The translations under genes were made by a program, and so were the position numbers. Source: Paraburkholderia franconis (lineage in GTDB: Bacteria > Pseudomonadota > Gammaproteobacteria > Burkholderiales > Burkholderiaceae). Taken from it: DNA of 64,000 bases. Below, in pieces: positions 9,195 through 18,016 of the stretch. The number at the start of each line of letters is the position of its first letter. The first letter of the stretch is position 1. The notes beneath the pieces are model-generated. The model was not told the origin of the DNA. It did no database searches and saw nothing but the letters and a program-made list of their open reading frames with translations. The stretch spans positions 1 to 64,000 of the forward strand of contig NZ_WHNP01000028.1 in NCBI RefSeq assembly GCF_009362735.1. The letters run 5' to 3'.

Positions 9195-9259
9195 CCCCCG
9201 CCGGATCGCTACACGCGCGTTAAAAATTAGAAAAAATTTATACGCACGAGGAACCGGTT

Positions 9260-10195
9260 TCAGCCAGCGGATTCAATGCGGCGATGAACGGTCGGCGCGA
9301 GCCGGTCAAACGGCAGCGTGCTCGCGGCGATGGCGGCCACATCCGGATACTGCTCGCGGACGATATCGGTCAGCACCTGTCCTGGCGGCGCTTCGACGAA
9401 TAGCGTTGCGCCCATTTCGACCATCACCGTCAACGCGTCGAACCAGCGGACCGTGTAGCGCATGTTCGTCGCAAGGTCGTCGCGGATGGCGTCGGCCGTG
9501 TGCAGCGCGCGGCCACCGCGATTGCCGATGTAGAGCCTCGAAGGCGCGCGAAACGGCACGCTGCGCGCATAGTCGGTCAGCGCGTCGGCGGCGGCGGCTA
9601 GCAGTTCGCAATGCGACGGCACGCTGACGGCAAGCCGCGTCGCCTTGCGCGCGTCTGCCGCGAGCGCGCGCCCGATGAACGCATCGAGCGCGCGGTTCGA
9701 TCCCGCGACGACGATCTGGCGCGGCGCATTCACATTGCCGACGTACACGTGCTCATTGCGCTCGCGCGCTTGCGCATCGGCGAGCCGTTCGACCTCGTGT
9801 TCGGTCATCCCCGCAATCGCGGCGAGCCCGTAGCCGCTGGGGTAGGCGGCTTCCATCAGTTCGGCGCGCTTGCGGACCATCAGCAGCGCATCGGCGAACG
9901 CGATCGAGCCGCAGCTGACAGCCGCCGCATACGCGCCCACGGACAGGCCCGCGCTGATCTCCGGCACGAGTCCTTCGGCTTCGAGCGCGCGCTGCATCGC
10001 GACGCCTGCGATCAGCAAGCCCGTCTGCACGGCGACGGTCGATTCGAGTGCCGTCGGCGTGTCGAGCGTGAGCACATCGATGCCGAGCGCCTGCGACGCC
10101 TCATCGAGCGTCGATCGAATCGCGGCATGATCGCCGAGACGATGCAAGAAGCCTTCGGATTGCGCGCCCTGACCCGTAAAGAGATACGCGAGCAT
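9260..10195 (-). CDS. mdcH: Malonate decarboxylase subunit epsilon (malonyl-CoA:ACP transacylase)
   Basis: 311 residues of acyltransferase fold: FTGQGAQ at the N-terminus, nucleophile S85 in AGLSVGAYA, and the VSVPSHCEL segment carrying the catalytic histidine. MdcH charges the acyl carrier subunit MdcC with malonyl from malonyl-CoA so the decarboxylation cycle can begin. It is the last gene of the mdc operon; its ATG overlaps the TGA of mdcG (TGATG), implying translational coupling. Confidence 0.92.
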   Translation of the reverse strand: MLAYLFTGQGAQSEGFLHRLGDHAAIRSTLDEASQALGIDVLTLDTPTALESTVAVQTGLLIAGVAMQRALEAEGLVPEISAGLSVGAYAAAVSCGSIAFADALLMVRKRAELMEAAYPSGYGLAAIAGMTEHEVERLADAQARERNEHVYVGNVNAPRQIVVAGSNRALDAFIGRALAADARKATRLAVSVPSHCELLAAAADALTDYARSVPFRAPSRLYIGNRGGRALHTADAIRDDLATNMRYTVRWFDALTVMVEMGATLFVEAPPGQVLTDIVREQYPDVAAIAASTLPFDRLAPTVHRRIESAG

Positions 10196-10899
10196 CAGAG
10201 AACCGCCTGCGCGTGATCACGCGCCCACGGATCGGCGACAAGCCGTGGACCGTTCGCGTCTCGCGTCATCACGCGTGCCTTGCCGGACGCATATTCGGCG
10301 AGCGCGACGCCGCCCGCCGGCGTTTCGAGTTGTGCATCGATGCGGATGCCGGCGCTTCCCGCATGCGTGTCGAGCAGGGCTTGCAGCCGTTGCGCTTCGT
10401 CGCGTGGAAAATGATTCGGTATCCGTATCAATAGATCGAGATCGCTCGTCGAAGTGACAGTCGGCTTGAAGGTCGCGAGTTCGAAGCCGACGCTTCCCGT
10501 CGGTCCCCATGTGAATGTGTCGAGCATCGACGGCGAATCGCTGCGCAACGCATCCAGTGCGACAAGCGCAGGCAATGCGTGCCGATCCGCAGCGAGCGTC
10601 GACGCCGACAATAACGCTTCAGGCTTCACCACAGCCTCGATATCGTTGCAGCGCGCCCACGTTCCATACCGCTCGTTGCGCGCCGCGCCGCGCACGCCCA
10701 CCGCGACAAAGCCCGGCGCCACTTGCGCCCGTCTCACGACGACGAACGGCGTGCGCGCGAACGCATCGCGGACCCACGCCGGTTCGTTGTCGAACGCTTC
10801 GAGACGATGCAAACGCAGAATGTCATGCGCTTGCCAACGCGGATTGCCTGAACCTGTCGCATCGTCGGGCGCAAATGGAGCAACTGCGCACACACGCAT
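10195..10899 (-). CDS. mdcG: Malonate decarboxylase holo-ACP synthase (phosphoribosyl-dephospho-CoA transferase)
   Basis: 234 residues from ATG 10899, which overlaps the stop of mdcE in a TGATG junction; I prefer this over an in-frame start five codons upstream. The protein attaches the 2'-(5''-triphosphoribosyl)-3'-dephospho-CoA group to the serine of MdcC. The nucleotidyltransferase-like STSDLDLLIRIP segment (about residues 130-145) carries the acidic residues expected to bind metal. Position between mdcE and mdcH agrees with known mdc operons. Confidence 0.9.
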   Translation of the reverse strand: MRVCAVAPFAPDDATGSGNPRWQAHDILRLHRLEAFDNEPAWVRDAFARTPFVVVRRAQVAPGFVAVGVRGAARNERYGTWARCNDIEAVVKPEALLSASTLAADRHALPALVALDALRSDSPSMLDTFTWGPTGSVGFELATFKPTVTSTSDLDLLIRIPNHFPRDEAQRLQALLDTHAGSAGIRIDAQLETPAGGVALAEYASGKARVMTRDANGPRLVADPWARDHAQAVL

Positions 10900-11732
10900 C
10901 ACGCAGCATCCCACTGCTCGGCGAGCCGCCGCCGCACTTCGATCGACGCCGCGCGCGTCTGTTTCGCCGTATCCGATTGCAGCCGCCGCGACAGCCCGCG
11001 TTCATCGGACCGCGCGCTCTGCACCGATTCGGCCAGCACGCCGCGCACGCGTTCGATCTGCGCGTCGGTCGGCGCATCGGCATCGATGCCTTCGATCAGC
11101 GTGTCGAGCAGCCCGAGCTTCGCGAACGAGGCCATCGTGTACGACATCGGCGTGATCGTTTCGCCGAGCTTGTCGAGTTCTTCGACGGTGCGTCGCGTGA
11201 CGCGCGCGGCCGCTTCCTTGCCCATCGCGTGCACCATCGTGCCCGGCGCGTCGAGCGCGACGATCCGGTTCGCCTGATAGCCGTGCGCGAGGAACGCGCC
11301 CGACATCGCCGGTCCGACGATCAACGCGACGACGGGATGCCCCGCATCGCGCGCACTCGCATACGCATCGACGGCCGATGCGCACGCGAGATGAATCCCA
11401 AGCGTCTCTTCGCGATAGCCATACGCCTGGCTCTTCACATCGACGATCGCGACGATGGGGCGCTTGCGATCCGAAGACGCATCACGCGCGATCGCATCGC
11501 GCACCCCTTGCGCGAGCCGCCAGCCCTGTTCGAGGCCGACGACGTTATCGGTCGCGCGCGGAAAGCGGTTGTCCGGATCGGGCACGACAGCGATGAAACG
11601 CGCCGCTTCACCGCCGAGCGTGCCGTCGCCGGACCAGACGGGCGCGGCCACGGCTGTCGTGTCGCCCGCGAGCGCCTTGAACCAGCGCATGCCGCGCGTG
11701 AGTGCGAGTTCGTTGTTCGTTGCGCTCATCAT
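10899..11732 (-). CDS. mdcE: Malonate decarboxylase subunit gamma
   Basis: 277 residues of carboxyltransferase (crotonase-related) fold. With MdcD it forms the heterodimer that decarboxylates malonyl-S-ACP to acetyl-S-ACP in the cytoplasm. Recognisable segments are FIAVVPDPDNRFPRATDNVVG and VALIVGPAMSGAFLAHGYQANR (quoted in part), the oxyanion-hole region. The start overlaps the 3' end of mdcD by four bases, so the two subunits are probably translationally coupled for equal production. Confidence 0.92.
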   Translation of the reverse strand: MMSATNNELALTRGMRWFKALAGDTTAVAAPVWSGDGTLGGEAARFIAVVPDPDNRFPRATDNVVGLEQGWRLAQGVRDAIARDASSDRKRPIVAIVDVKSQAYGYREETLGIHLACASAVDAYASARDAGHPVVALIVGPAMSGAFLAHGYQANRIVALDAPGTMVHAMGKEAAARVTRRTVEELDKLGETITPMSYTMASFAKLGLLDTLIEGIDADAPTDAQIERVRGVLAESVQSARSDERGLSRRLQSDTAKQTRAASIEVRRRLAEQWDAA

Positions 11733-12625
11733 TGCTCCTTGCGTGGCGCGGCTGCCGCGTTTGCCATTGCGTTTGCGTTGAACACTTCACGCATCGTTTC
11801 CGGCGATACGTTCGCGGGATCGATCCGCGCAAGCCGCTCCAGATACACCGGCACCTGCTCGCTGCGATGCGCCGCCGGCACGCCGCGCGCAAACGCATCG
11901 CGAATCGCGGCGCGGATCGCGTGCGCGTCGTCGTCGACGAGCGCATCGGCGAGTCCTGTCGCCACGCGCTGCTCGCCGCCGATCATCTGCCACACGCGGC
12001 GCCGGTCGCTCGCATCGAGCTCTTCGATGCCCGCTTCCTGCTCGATCACTTCGGGGCCGTTCATGCCGAGCCGCCCCTGTTTCGTCGCGATCAGATACGA
12101 GCACAGCCCGGCCGCGAGCGACATGCCGCCGAAGCAGCCGACCATCCCCGCGATCACGCCGACGACGGGCACATGACGCCGCAACGCGACGATCGCCGCC
12201 TGGATCTCCGCGATCACGGCGAGCCCGAGATTCGCTTCCTGCAAGCGCACGCCGCCCGTTTCGAACAGCACGACGGGCCGCACGATCTTGCCGCGCTCGC
12301 AATCGCGCAGCGCGAGTTCGAGCGATGCCGCGATCTTGCTGCCCGATACCTCGCCGATGCTGCCGCCCTGGAACGCGGATTCGATCGCGGCGATCACGGC
12401 GGGCTCGCCGTCGATCGTGCCGCGCGCGATCACGGCGCCGTCGTCGGCCTGGCAGACGATGCCTTGCAACGGCAGCCACGGCGATTCGACGCGATCGAAC
12501 GGACCGAGCAGTTCGCGGAACGTGCCGTCGTCGAGCAGTGCACGCGCGCGCTCGCGCGCGGGCAGTTCGATGAAGCTGTCGCGCAGCGTCAGCGCGGGCG
12601 CGGCGGGTGTCGTCATCGTGCTCAT
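11729..12625 (-). CDS. mdcD: Malonate decarboxylase subunit beta
   Basis: 298 residues with a carboxyltransferase domain related to the acetyl-CoA carboxylase beta subunit but without the zinc ribbon, as is usual for MdcD. The ESAFQGGSIGEVSGSKI and GVIAGMVGCFGGMSLAAG segments form the acyl-ACP and oxyanion sites. It partners MdcE. It overlaps mdcC by four bases and mdcE by four bases, as expected in a tightly packed operon. Confidence 0.92.
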   Translation of the reverse strand: MSTMTTPAAPALTLRDSFIELPARERARALLDDGTFRELLGPFDRVESPWLPLQGIVCQADDGAVIARGTIDGEPAVIAAIESAFQGGSIGEVSGSKIAASLELALRDCERGKIVRPVVLFETGGVRLQEANLGLAVIAEIQAAIVALRRHVPVVGVIAGMVGCFGGMSLAAGLCSYLIATKQGRLGMNGPEVIEQEAGIEELDASDRRRVWQMIGGEQRVATGLADALVDDDAHAIRAAIRDAFARGVPAAHRSEQVPVYLERLARIDPANVSPETMREVFNANAMANAAAAPRKEQ

Positions 12626-12936
12626 GCGCTCGCTCCCTGGCCGTTCGCTTCGGCCGCTTCGACTGCTTCTGCGAGACGCAGCGCGACGACGCCGGGCGTT
12701 GCGCCGAAGTCGTTGATCTCGATCTGCGCGGCGCCGTCATAGCGCGTGAAGAAGCGGTCGAGCACGCTCTTCCAGATATGTCCGTAACCGTCGACGCTGG
12801 TGCGCACCGTCACCGTCGCCTTCAGCGCATCGGCGGGCGACAGCAGCACTTCGAGATCTCCCGAGCCGACGACGCCCACATGCGCGCGTGTCGTGATCGC
12901 GCGTTGCGCCGGATAGTCGAATGTCATCTGTTCCAT
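12622..12936 (-). CDS. mdcC: Malonate decarboxylase acyl carrier protein (subunit delta)
   Basis: 104 residues from ATG 12936 (MEQMTFDYPAQRAITTRAHV), with gggagc upstream inside the end of mdcB; ATG 12927 is an alternative. The prosthetic-group serine is S25 in GVVGSGDLEV, matching the position in characterised MdcC proteins. The group is a triphosphoribosyl-dephospho-CoA made by MdcB and attached by MdcG; the carrier shuttles acetyl and malonyl between MdcA and MdcDE. Confidence 0.92.
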   Translation of the reverse strand: MEQMTFDYPAQRAITTRAHVGVVGSGDLEVLLSPADALKATVTVRTSVDGYGHIWKSVLDRFFTRYDGAAQIEINDFGATPGVVALRLAEAVEAAEANGQGASA

Positions 12937-12941
12937 CAGTT

Positions 12942-13922
12942 TCAGCTCCCGCTGGCCGCACGATGGGCCAGCCTGTCGATGAAGAGGGTGGCGGCGAGCA
13001 GATCGGCCGCGCCGCCGGGAGAAGCGTTGAGCGACAGCAGCTCGTCGTCGAGCGCATCGAGCGCCGCGCGTCCCGCCGCCGTCGATGCGCCGCCTGCCGC
13101 GAGCACCGCGCGCGCGCCGCGTTGTCCCGCCCGCAAACCCGCGAGGCCCGCGCGATGCAGCAGGCACGTGTCGTCGAGCGATGCCATGATCGCGAGCAAT
13201 GCGTCAAGACGCGCGTCGTCCTCGCGGATGCCGTTCGCGCGCGCCGCGCGCAGCGCGGGCAGGCCGACGCCGATCACATGCGGAAAGCCATCCTGCGCTT
13301 CCTGGCGCGCGCCGCCGACGCGATATCGCCGACGCGCGCGCTCGCCGTGGCTGTCGGCGGGCGCGGCGAAGCGATCGGGAAAGCAGGCGATCTGCGCGGC
13401 CAGTTCGCACACGCGCGCGGCATGCGAGTTCACATGCGCATGCGCGCTTGCATATGCGTGCAACGGCAGCGCTGGCGAAGCAAGCGGAGCGTCTTCGTCG
13501 AACACGATGGCCGCGCCCGCAACCAGCAGGCCGACGATCCAGATCGCGCCGCGATGCGCATTGCTGCCGTCCGTCGCGCGCATCATGTCCTGTTCGCCCG
13601 CGCGGCCGAGCTGCGCAAGTTCCGCGCGTAACGTAGCGGACGGCATGCGGCCACGCGATGCGCGTGCGAGCGCCGCGAACGTCGGTTCGAGCGCGCGGGC
13701 CGAGCGCAGCATCAGCGGCAAGTCGAGATCGCGATGCGCGCCGCTGCCGCGCGCGTCGACGAGCGCGGGCTTCGGTGTCAGTTGCGCCTCTTCGATCAGC
13801 GAAGCGACGGCGAGATCGGCGAGTGTCGTGTCGGACAGCGCATCGCACTGGCCGCCGAAGTCTTCGACGCGCGCGCGGCGAACAGCAGCCGCATCCGAAC
13901 GCAAGGTGGAAGGCAAGCCCAT
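12942..13922 (-). CDS. mdcB: Triphosphoribosyl-dephospho-CoA synthase
   Basis: 326 residues from ATG 13922, four bases after the mdcA stop. The protein belongs to the CitG/MdcB family that joins ATP and dephospho-CoA to make the prosthetic-group precursor for MdcC. The signature segments are PKPALVDARGSGAHRDLD (about residues 50-67) and GFPHVIGVGLPAL in the second half. It is rather Ala/Arg-rich but shows no break. Confidence 0.9.
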   Translation of the reverse strand: MGLPSTLRSDAAAVRRARVEDFGGQCDALSDTTLADLAVASLIEEAQLTPKPALVDARGSGAHRDLDLPLMLRSARALEPTFAALARASRGRMPSATLRAELAQLGRAGEQDMMRATDGSNAHRGAIWIVGLLVAGAAIVFDEDAPLASPALPLHAYASAHAHVNSHAARVCELAAQIACFPDRFAAPADSHGERARRRYRVGGARQEAQDGFPHVIGVGLPALRAARANGIREDDARLDALLAIMASLDDTCLLHRAGLAGLRAGQRGARAVLAAGGASTAAGRAALDALDDELLSLNASPGGAADLLAATLFIDRLAHRAASGS

Positions 13923-13926
13923 CGCG

Positions 13927-15618
13927 TCACCAGCTACGGAAGCGCGCCGGCGGCGCATAGAGTCCGCCCGACCACGTAACGAGATCGTCGATGCTGCGCG
14001 CCGCGAGCAGCGAGCGCTTCGCTTCGCCGCGCCGGATGCCGAGATCTTCCGGATACGCGACGATGCCTCTGCGGCGCAACTCGGCCGTCTTTTCCGGCTT
14101 CGCGCGCAAGCCGATGGGCGTCACGCCCGCGACGGCGGCGACGGCCGCGCGCCGCTCTTCGATGCCTTCCGCCTTGTGCAGATGCGCGATGCCTTCCTCC
14201 GTGACAACGTGGCTCACGTCGTCGCCGTAGATCATCACGGGCGCGACGGGCATGCCGCTTTTCGCGCCGACGGCGACGGCATCGAGTTCGTCGACGAAGG
14301 TCGGCTCGCCGCCTTTCTTGTACGTTTCGGCCAGTTGCACGACGAGCTTCTTGCCGCGCGACACGGGGCCCTGATCCTTCAGCAGCTTGAGCCACGCTTC
14401 GCTCGAATGACGCCGGCCGCGCGGATCGTGTCCCATGTTCGGCGCGCCGCCGAAGCCCGCGAGACGTCCGCGCGTGACCGTCGACGAATTCGCGTCGCCG
14501 TCGATCTGCAACGTCGAGCCGATGAAGAGGTCGACGCCGTATTGCCCCGCGAGCTGGCACAGCACGCGGTTCGAGCGCAGCGTGCCGTCGTTGCCCGTGA
14601 AGAACACATCGGGGCGCGCTTCGATATACGCCTCCATGCCGACCTCGCTGCCGAAGCAATGCACGCTCTCGACCCAGCCGGACTCGATCGCGGGAATCAG
14701 CGTCGGGTGCGGATTGAGCGTCCAGTTTCGGCAGATCTTGCCCTTGAGGCCGAGCGATTCGCCGTAGGTCGGCAGCAGCAGTTCGATCGCGGCCGTGTCG
14801 AAGCCGATGCCGTGATTTAGCGACGAAATCCCATACGGCTCGTAGATGCCCTTGATGACCATCATCGCGGTGAGCACCTGCAAGTCGCCGATGTGGCGCG
14901 GATCGCGTGTGAAGAGCGGCTCGACGGCGAACGGGCGGTCGGCCTGCACGACCACGTCGACCCACGACGCGGGAATATCGACGCGCGGCAATTCATCGAC
15001 GATCTCGTTGACCTGCACGATCACGATGCCATGACGAAACGCGGCGGCTTCGGCGATGGTCGGCGTGTCTTCCGTATTCGGGCCGGTGTACAGATTGCCG
15101 TGACGGTCGGCCTTTTCCGCGCACAGCAGCGCGACGTGCGGCGTGAGGTCGACGAACATGCGCGCATACAGTTCGACGTACGTATAGATCGCGCCGATTT
15201 CGAGCTGGCCGTCTTCGAGCAGTTGCGCGACGCGCAGGCTCTGCGGACCGGCGAACGAGAAATCGACCTTGTGCGCGATGTTCTTTTCGAAGAGCGTCAG
15301 ATGCTCGGGACGGCTGATGCTCGAAATCAGCAGATGCACGTCGTGCACCTTTTGCGGATCGACTTTTGCGAGCGAGCGCGACAGGAAGTCGGCCTGCTTC
15401 TGGTTGTCGCCTTCGAGCGCGACGCGATCGCCGGGACGGATCAGCGTTTCGAGCGCATCGACGATGCGCGCGGCGGGAAGAATGCCGTCTTCGAGCCAGG
15501 GCTCGATCGCGGCGAGCCTGCGTCTTTTCTCGTCGCGCCTGGTGGTCCATGAGCGCGCGGCGGGCGCTCCCGTTGCCTGTGCCAATTCGAGCTTGGCTGA
15601 CTCGACTCGTTGATTCAT
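13927..15618 (-). CDS. mdcA: Malonate decarboxylase subunit alpha (acetyl-ACP:malonate transferase)
   Basis: 563 residues, the full length of the family. It swaps acetyl on the carrier MdcC for malonate, releasing acetate. Two CoA-transferase-like lobes are present, with conserved stretches such as RPGDRVALEGDNQKQADF (residues about 62-79), HRHGNLYTGPNTEDTPT and NSSTVTRGRLAGFGGAPNMG (each quoted in part). It starts seven bases after the stop of the GntR regulator gene, so regulator and enzyme genes are probably co-transcribed. Confidence 0.93.
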   Translation of the reverse strand: MNQRVESAKLELAQATGAPAARSWTTRRDEKRRRLAAIEPWLEDGILPAARIVDALETLIRPGDRVALEGDNQKQADFLSRSLAKVDPQKVHDVHLLISSISRPEHLTLFEKNIAHKVDFSFAGPQSLRVAQLLEDGQLEIGAIYTYVELYARMFVDLTPHVALLCAEKADRHGNLYTGPNTEDTPTIAEAAAFRHGIVIVQVNEIVDELPRVDIPASWVDVVVQADRPFAVEPLFTRDPRHIGDLQVLTAMMVIKGIYEPYGISSLNHGIGFDTAAIELLLPTYGESLGLKGKICRNWTLNPHPTLIPAIESGWVESVHCFGSEVGMEAYIEARPDVFFTGNDGTLRSNRVLCQLAGQYGVDLFIGSTLQIDGDANSSTVTRGRLAGFGGAPNMGHDPRGRRHSSEAWLKLLKDQGPVSRGKKLVVQLAETYKKGGEPTFVDELDAVAVGAKSGMPVAPVMIYGDDVSHVVTEEGIAHLHKAEGIEERRAAVAAVAGVTPIGLRAKPEKTAELRRRGIVAYPEDLGIRRGEAKRSLLAARSIDDLVTWSGGLYAPPARFRSW

Positions 15619-15625
15619 CGGCGCT

Positions 15626-16408
15626 TCAACTCCCGATAGTGGATGGAGTGCGCGCGGGCCGTCCGCGCCGTCGGCGTGGGGCCGCCTCGGCGGCTTCGGC
15701 TTGCGCGCGTTCCGTCAAGAAACGATAGACAAACTCGCCCGTGCCCAAGAGGTGCACGGACACGAGCGCTTGCGCAGTTGCGATGTCCTTGCGCTCGACG
15801 GCGGCGAGGATGTCCGCGTGCTCGGCATCGGACGCGCCCTTGTACTCGGGCAGGCCGAACTTGAGCCGCAGATAGCGCTCGCCGCGCCGGTGCAGCGACG
15901 AGATCATCTCGGCAAGTTGCGGGCGGTTCGCGGGCGCGTACAGGCAGGTGTGGAACGCCTCGTTGCGCGTGACGTAAAGAGCCGGGTCCGGCTCGCGCTC
16001 GGCCGCGCTGCACAGCGCCGCTGCTTCGGCCAGCGTCGCGGCCGTGTGATTCGGAATCGCGAGCGCGATCGCGAGGCTTTCGAGCGCCGAGCGGATCTCA
16101 TAGATCTCGCGCGCTTCGTCGGGCGTCAGCCGCGCGACGGTCGCGCCCTTGTTCATCTCGACCTTGACCCAGCCTTCGCTTTCCAGCTGACGCAAGGCCT
16201 CGCGCACAGGAATCGCGCTGACCGAGAAGTGGCGCGCGATCGCATCCTGGCGCAGCGGCGCGCCGGGCGCGAGCGTGCCGTCGATGATCGCCGCGCGCAG
16301 CGCTTCCGCGATCACACGCGGCGTGCTGGCCCGCGGCGTGTGCGCCGTCGGCAGAAGAGGAGCGTGCTGAGCGCTCTCCAGGGGAAAACCATCGGTTGCG
16401 TCGTTCAT
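15626..16408 (-). CDS. GntR-family (FCD domain) regulator of malonate utilisation
   Basis: 260 residues: winged helix-turn-helix at about 30-95 (VSAIPVREALRQLESEGWV is the recognition region) and an all-helical FCD ligand-binding domain at 100-225 with the expected His/Asp metal-binding residues (RNEAFHTCLYAPA, EHADILAAVERKD). Its position as first gene of the mdc operon and divergence from the MFS gene point to an MdcY-like repressor relieved by malonate. The C-terminus carries a short Arg-rich tail (APRRRRGRPARTPS), which is unusual and could contact DNA. Confidence 0.85.
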   Translation of the reverse strand: MNDATDGFPLESAQHAPLLPTAHTPRASTPRVIAEALRAAIIDGTLAPGAPLRQDAIARHFSVSAIPVREALRQLESEGWVKVEMNKGATVARLTPDEAREIYEIRSALESLAIALAIPNHTAATLAEAAALCSAAEREPDPALYVTRNEAFHTCLYAPANRPQLAEMISSLHRRGERYLRLKFGLPEYKGASDAEHADILAAVERKDIATAQALVSVHLLGTGEFVYRFLTERAQAEAAEAAPRRRRGRPARTPSTIGS

Positions 16409-16582
16409 GACATCAAATATTATATATAAAAATGAACAATTTCCAGCGGGACAAACCCGGGGTTTTCAGAAGGCACGGCGCTGACGCGCTTCCATTCGCG
16501 CATGCGGCTTCACGCATGCAGGGGGAGCTGTTGCGTCGTGACGGACACGCAATCCAACCGTAGCACTTGGAGGAGCAGGAGC
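16409..16582. promoter_or_regulatory. Divergent control region of the mdc operon and MFS carrier
   Basis: 174 bases separate the GntR/mdc operon from the rightward MFS gene. The only strongly AT-rich stretch in the neighbourhood is at 16415-16440 and contains the perfect 10-bp palindrome ttatatataa (16420-16429), 11 bases upstream of the regulator's ATG. It is the best candidate for the operator of the GntR protein, allowing autoregulation. Promoter boxes were not assigned. gaggagcaggagc before 16583 is the ribosome site of the MFS gene. Confidence 0.5.
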
Positions 16583-17887
16583 ATGAATTCATCGATATCG
16601 GACCGGGCAGGAACCCTCCGGCAGCGTACACCGCTCAACCGGTCGCAGATTGCCGGATTCTGGGGCGCCTGGGCGGGCTGGACGCTGGACGGGATGGACT
16701 CGTTCATCTACGCGCTGGTGCTGACGCCCGCGCTCACCGAGCTGTTGCCGCGCTCGGGCTATGCGGCATCGCCTGCGAACGTCGGCCTGGCCGGTTCGAT
16801 CCTGTTCGCGCTCTTCCTCGTCGGGTGGGGGCTGTCGTTCATCTGGGGGCCGCTCGCGGACCGCTTCGGCCGCACGAAAGTGCTGGCGGGCACGATCTTC
16901 ACGTTCGCCATCTTCACCGGGCTGTCGGCGACGGCGCACAACGTGTGGGAGCTGGGCATCTTCCGCTTCATCGCGGGCGTCGGCATCGGCGGCGAGTGGG
17001 CGTTGGCGGGCACCTACGTCGCGGAGTCGTGGCCCGAGGACCGGCGCAAGATGGGCGCGGGCTACCTGCAGACGGGCTATTACGCGGGCTTCTTTCTCGC
17101 CGCCGCGCTCAACTACACGGTCGGCGTGCACTTCGGCTGGCGCGCGATGTTCCTGACGGGCGCCGTGCCCGTGTTCGTCGCGATCATGATCCTCACGCGC
17201 GTGAAGGAGTCGGACAAATGGAAGAAGGCGGAAGCGCGCGACGTGGTGCACGTCAAGCCGATGCGCGAGATCTTCGGGCGGACCTATCGCCGCCGCACGT
17301 GGGTCGCTTGCGCGCTGTTGACCATCGCGATCATCGGCTTGTGGGCGGGCGCCGTGTATGAGCCGTCGGCCGTGATGCAGCTCGCGGCGCGCGCCGGCAT
17401 GTCGAAGCCCGAAGCGACGAAGATGGCGTCGATGGCGACGGGCCTGCTGTCGATCGGCACGATTCTCGGCTGTCTCGCGCTGCCGCCGCTCGCCGAACGC
17501 ATCGGCCGCAAGAAGACGCTCGCCGTCTATTTCGCGGGCATGGCCGTGTCGATCATCGGCAGCTTCGGCTGGGCGTTCTATCTGCCGAACGGGCTCGCGC
17601 CGTTCATCGCGTGGCTTTTCGTGCTCGGCTTCTTCGGCGGCAACTTCGCGCTCTTCAGCCTGTGGCTGCCGGAGCAGTTCGAGACCCGCGTGCGCGCAAC
17701 GGCGTTTGCGTTCTGCACGTCGTTCGGCCGCTTCGTCGGCGCGGGCGTGAACTTCCTGCTCGGCGCGGCCGTGCTCAACATGCACACGCTCGGCGTGCCC
17801 GTCGCGCTGACGGCGCTTGCGTTCATCGTCGGCCTGTTCATCATTCCGCTTGCGCCGGAAACGAAGGGCGAAGAGCTGCCGCAGTGA
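16583..17887 (+). CDS. MFS transporter, probable malonate importer
   Basis: 434 residues with 12 predicted membrane helices. Start ATG 16583 follows ggaggagcagg; longer in-frame starts have no ribosome site. The MFS motifs DRFGRTK between helices 2 and 3 and AERIGRKK between helices 8 and 9 are present, as is the D in TLDGMDSFIY of helix 1 typical of organic-acid:H+ symporters. The gene is divergent from the malonate decarboxylase operon, which otherwise lacks a carrier (no MdcL/M or MadL/M), so malonate uptake is the most likely role. This is inference from context. Confidence 0.8.
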   Translation: MNSSISDRAGTLRQRTPLNRSQIAGFWGAWAGWTLDGMDSFIYALVLTPALTELLPRSGYAASPANVGLAGSILFALFLVGWGLSFIWGPLADRFGRTKVLAGTIFTFAIFTGLSATAHNVWELGIFRFIAGVGIGGEWALAGTYVAESWPEDRRKMGAGYLQTGYYAGFFLAAALNYTVGVHFGWRAMFLTGAVPVFVAIMILTRVKESDKWKKAEARDVVHVKPMREIFGRTYRRRTWVACALLTIAIIGLWAGAVYEPSAVMQLAARAGMSKPEATKMASMATGLLSIGTILGCLALPPLAERIGRKKTLAVYFAGMAVSIIGSFGWAFYLPNGLAPFIAWLFVLGFFGGNFALFSLWLPEQFETRVRATAFAFCTSFGRFVGAGVNFLLGAAVLNMHTLGVPVALTALAFIVGLFIIPLAPETKGEELPQ

Positions 17888-17968
17888 CGGCATCGCTCTG
17901 TCCGGTGGGTCTGTCCGGCGGTGCTCCGCCGCAGTAACGACATCGCTTTCCGGTGGGTCTCTGTCCAT

Positions 17969-18006
17969 GCAAAACGCGACGCTTGCGGGCGCCGCGTTTT
18001 GCTTTT
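17969..18006 (+). terminator. Intrinsic terminator of the MFS gene
   Basis: A 10-bp perfect stem (gcaaaacgcg 17969-17978 / cgcgttttgc 17993-18002) with a 14-base loop is followed by ttttctgcttt. It lies between convergent genes and, because the stem has an A-run on its left arm, may also serve the leftward EamA gene. An imperfect direct repeat (cggtgggtct, twice) lies just upstream at about 17900-17960. Confidence 0.75.
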
Positions 18007-18016
18007 CTGCTTTCGC

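Noticed and set aside
12607..14820. A 737-codon plus-strand frame across the mdc operon
   Set aside because: Ser/Arg/Ala-rich shadow of mdcA, mdcB and mdcC, which are unmistakable on the minus strand.
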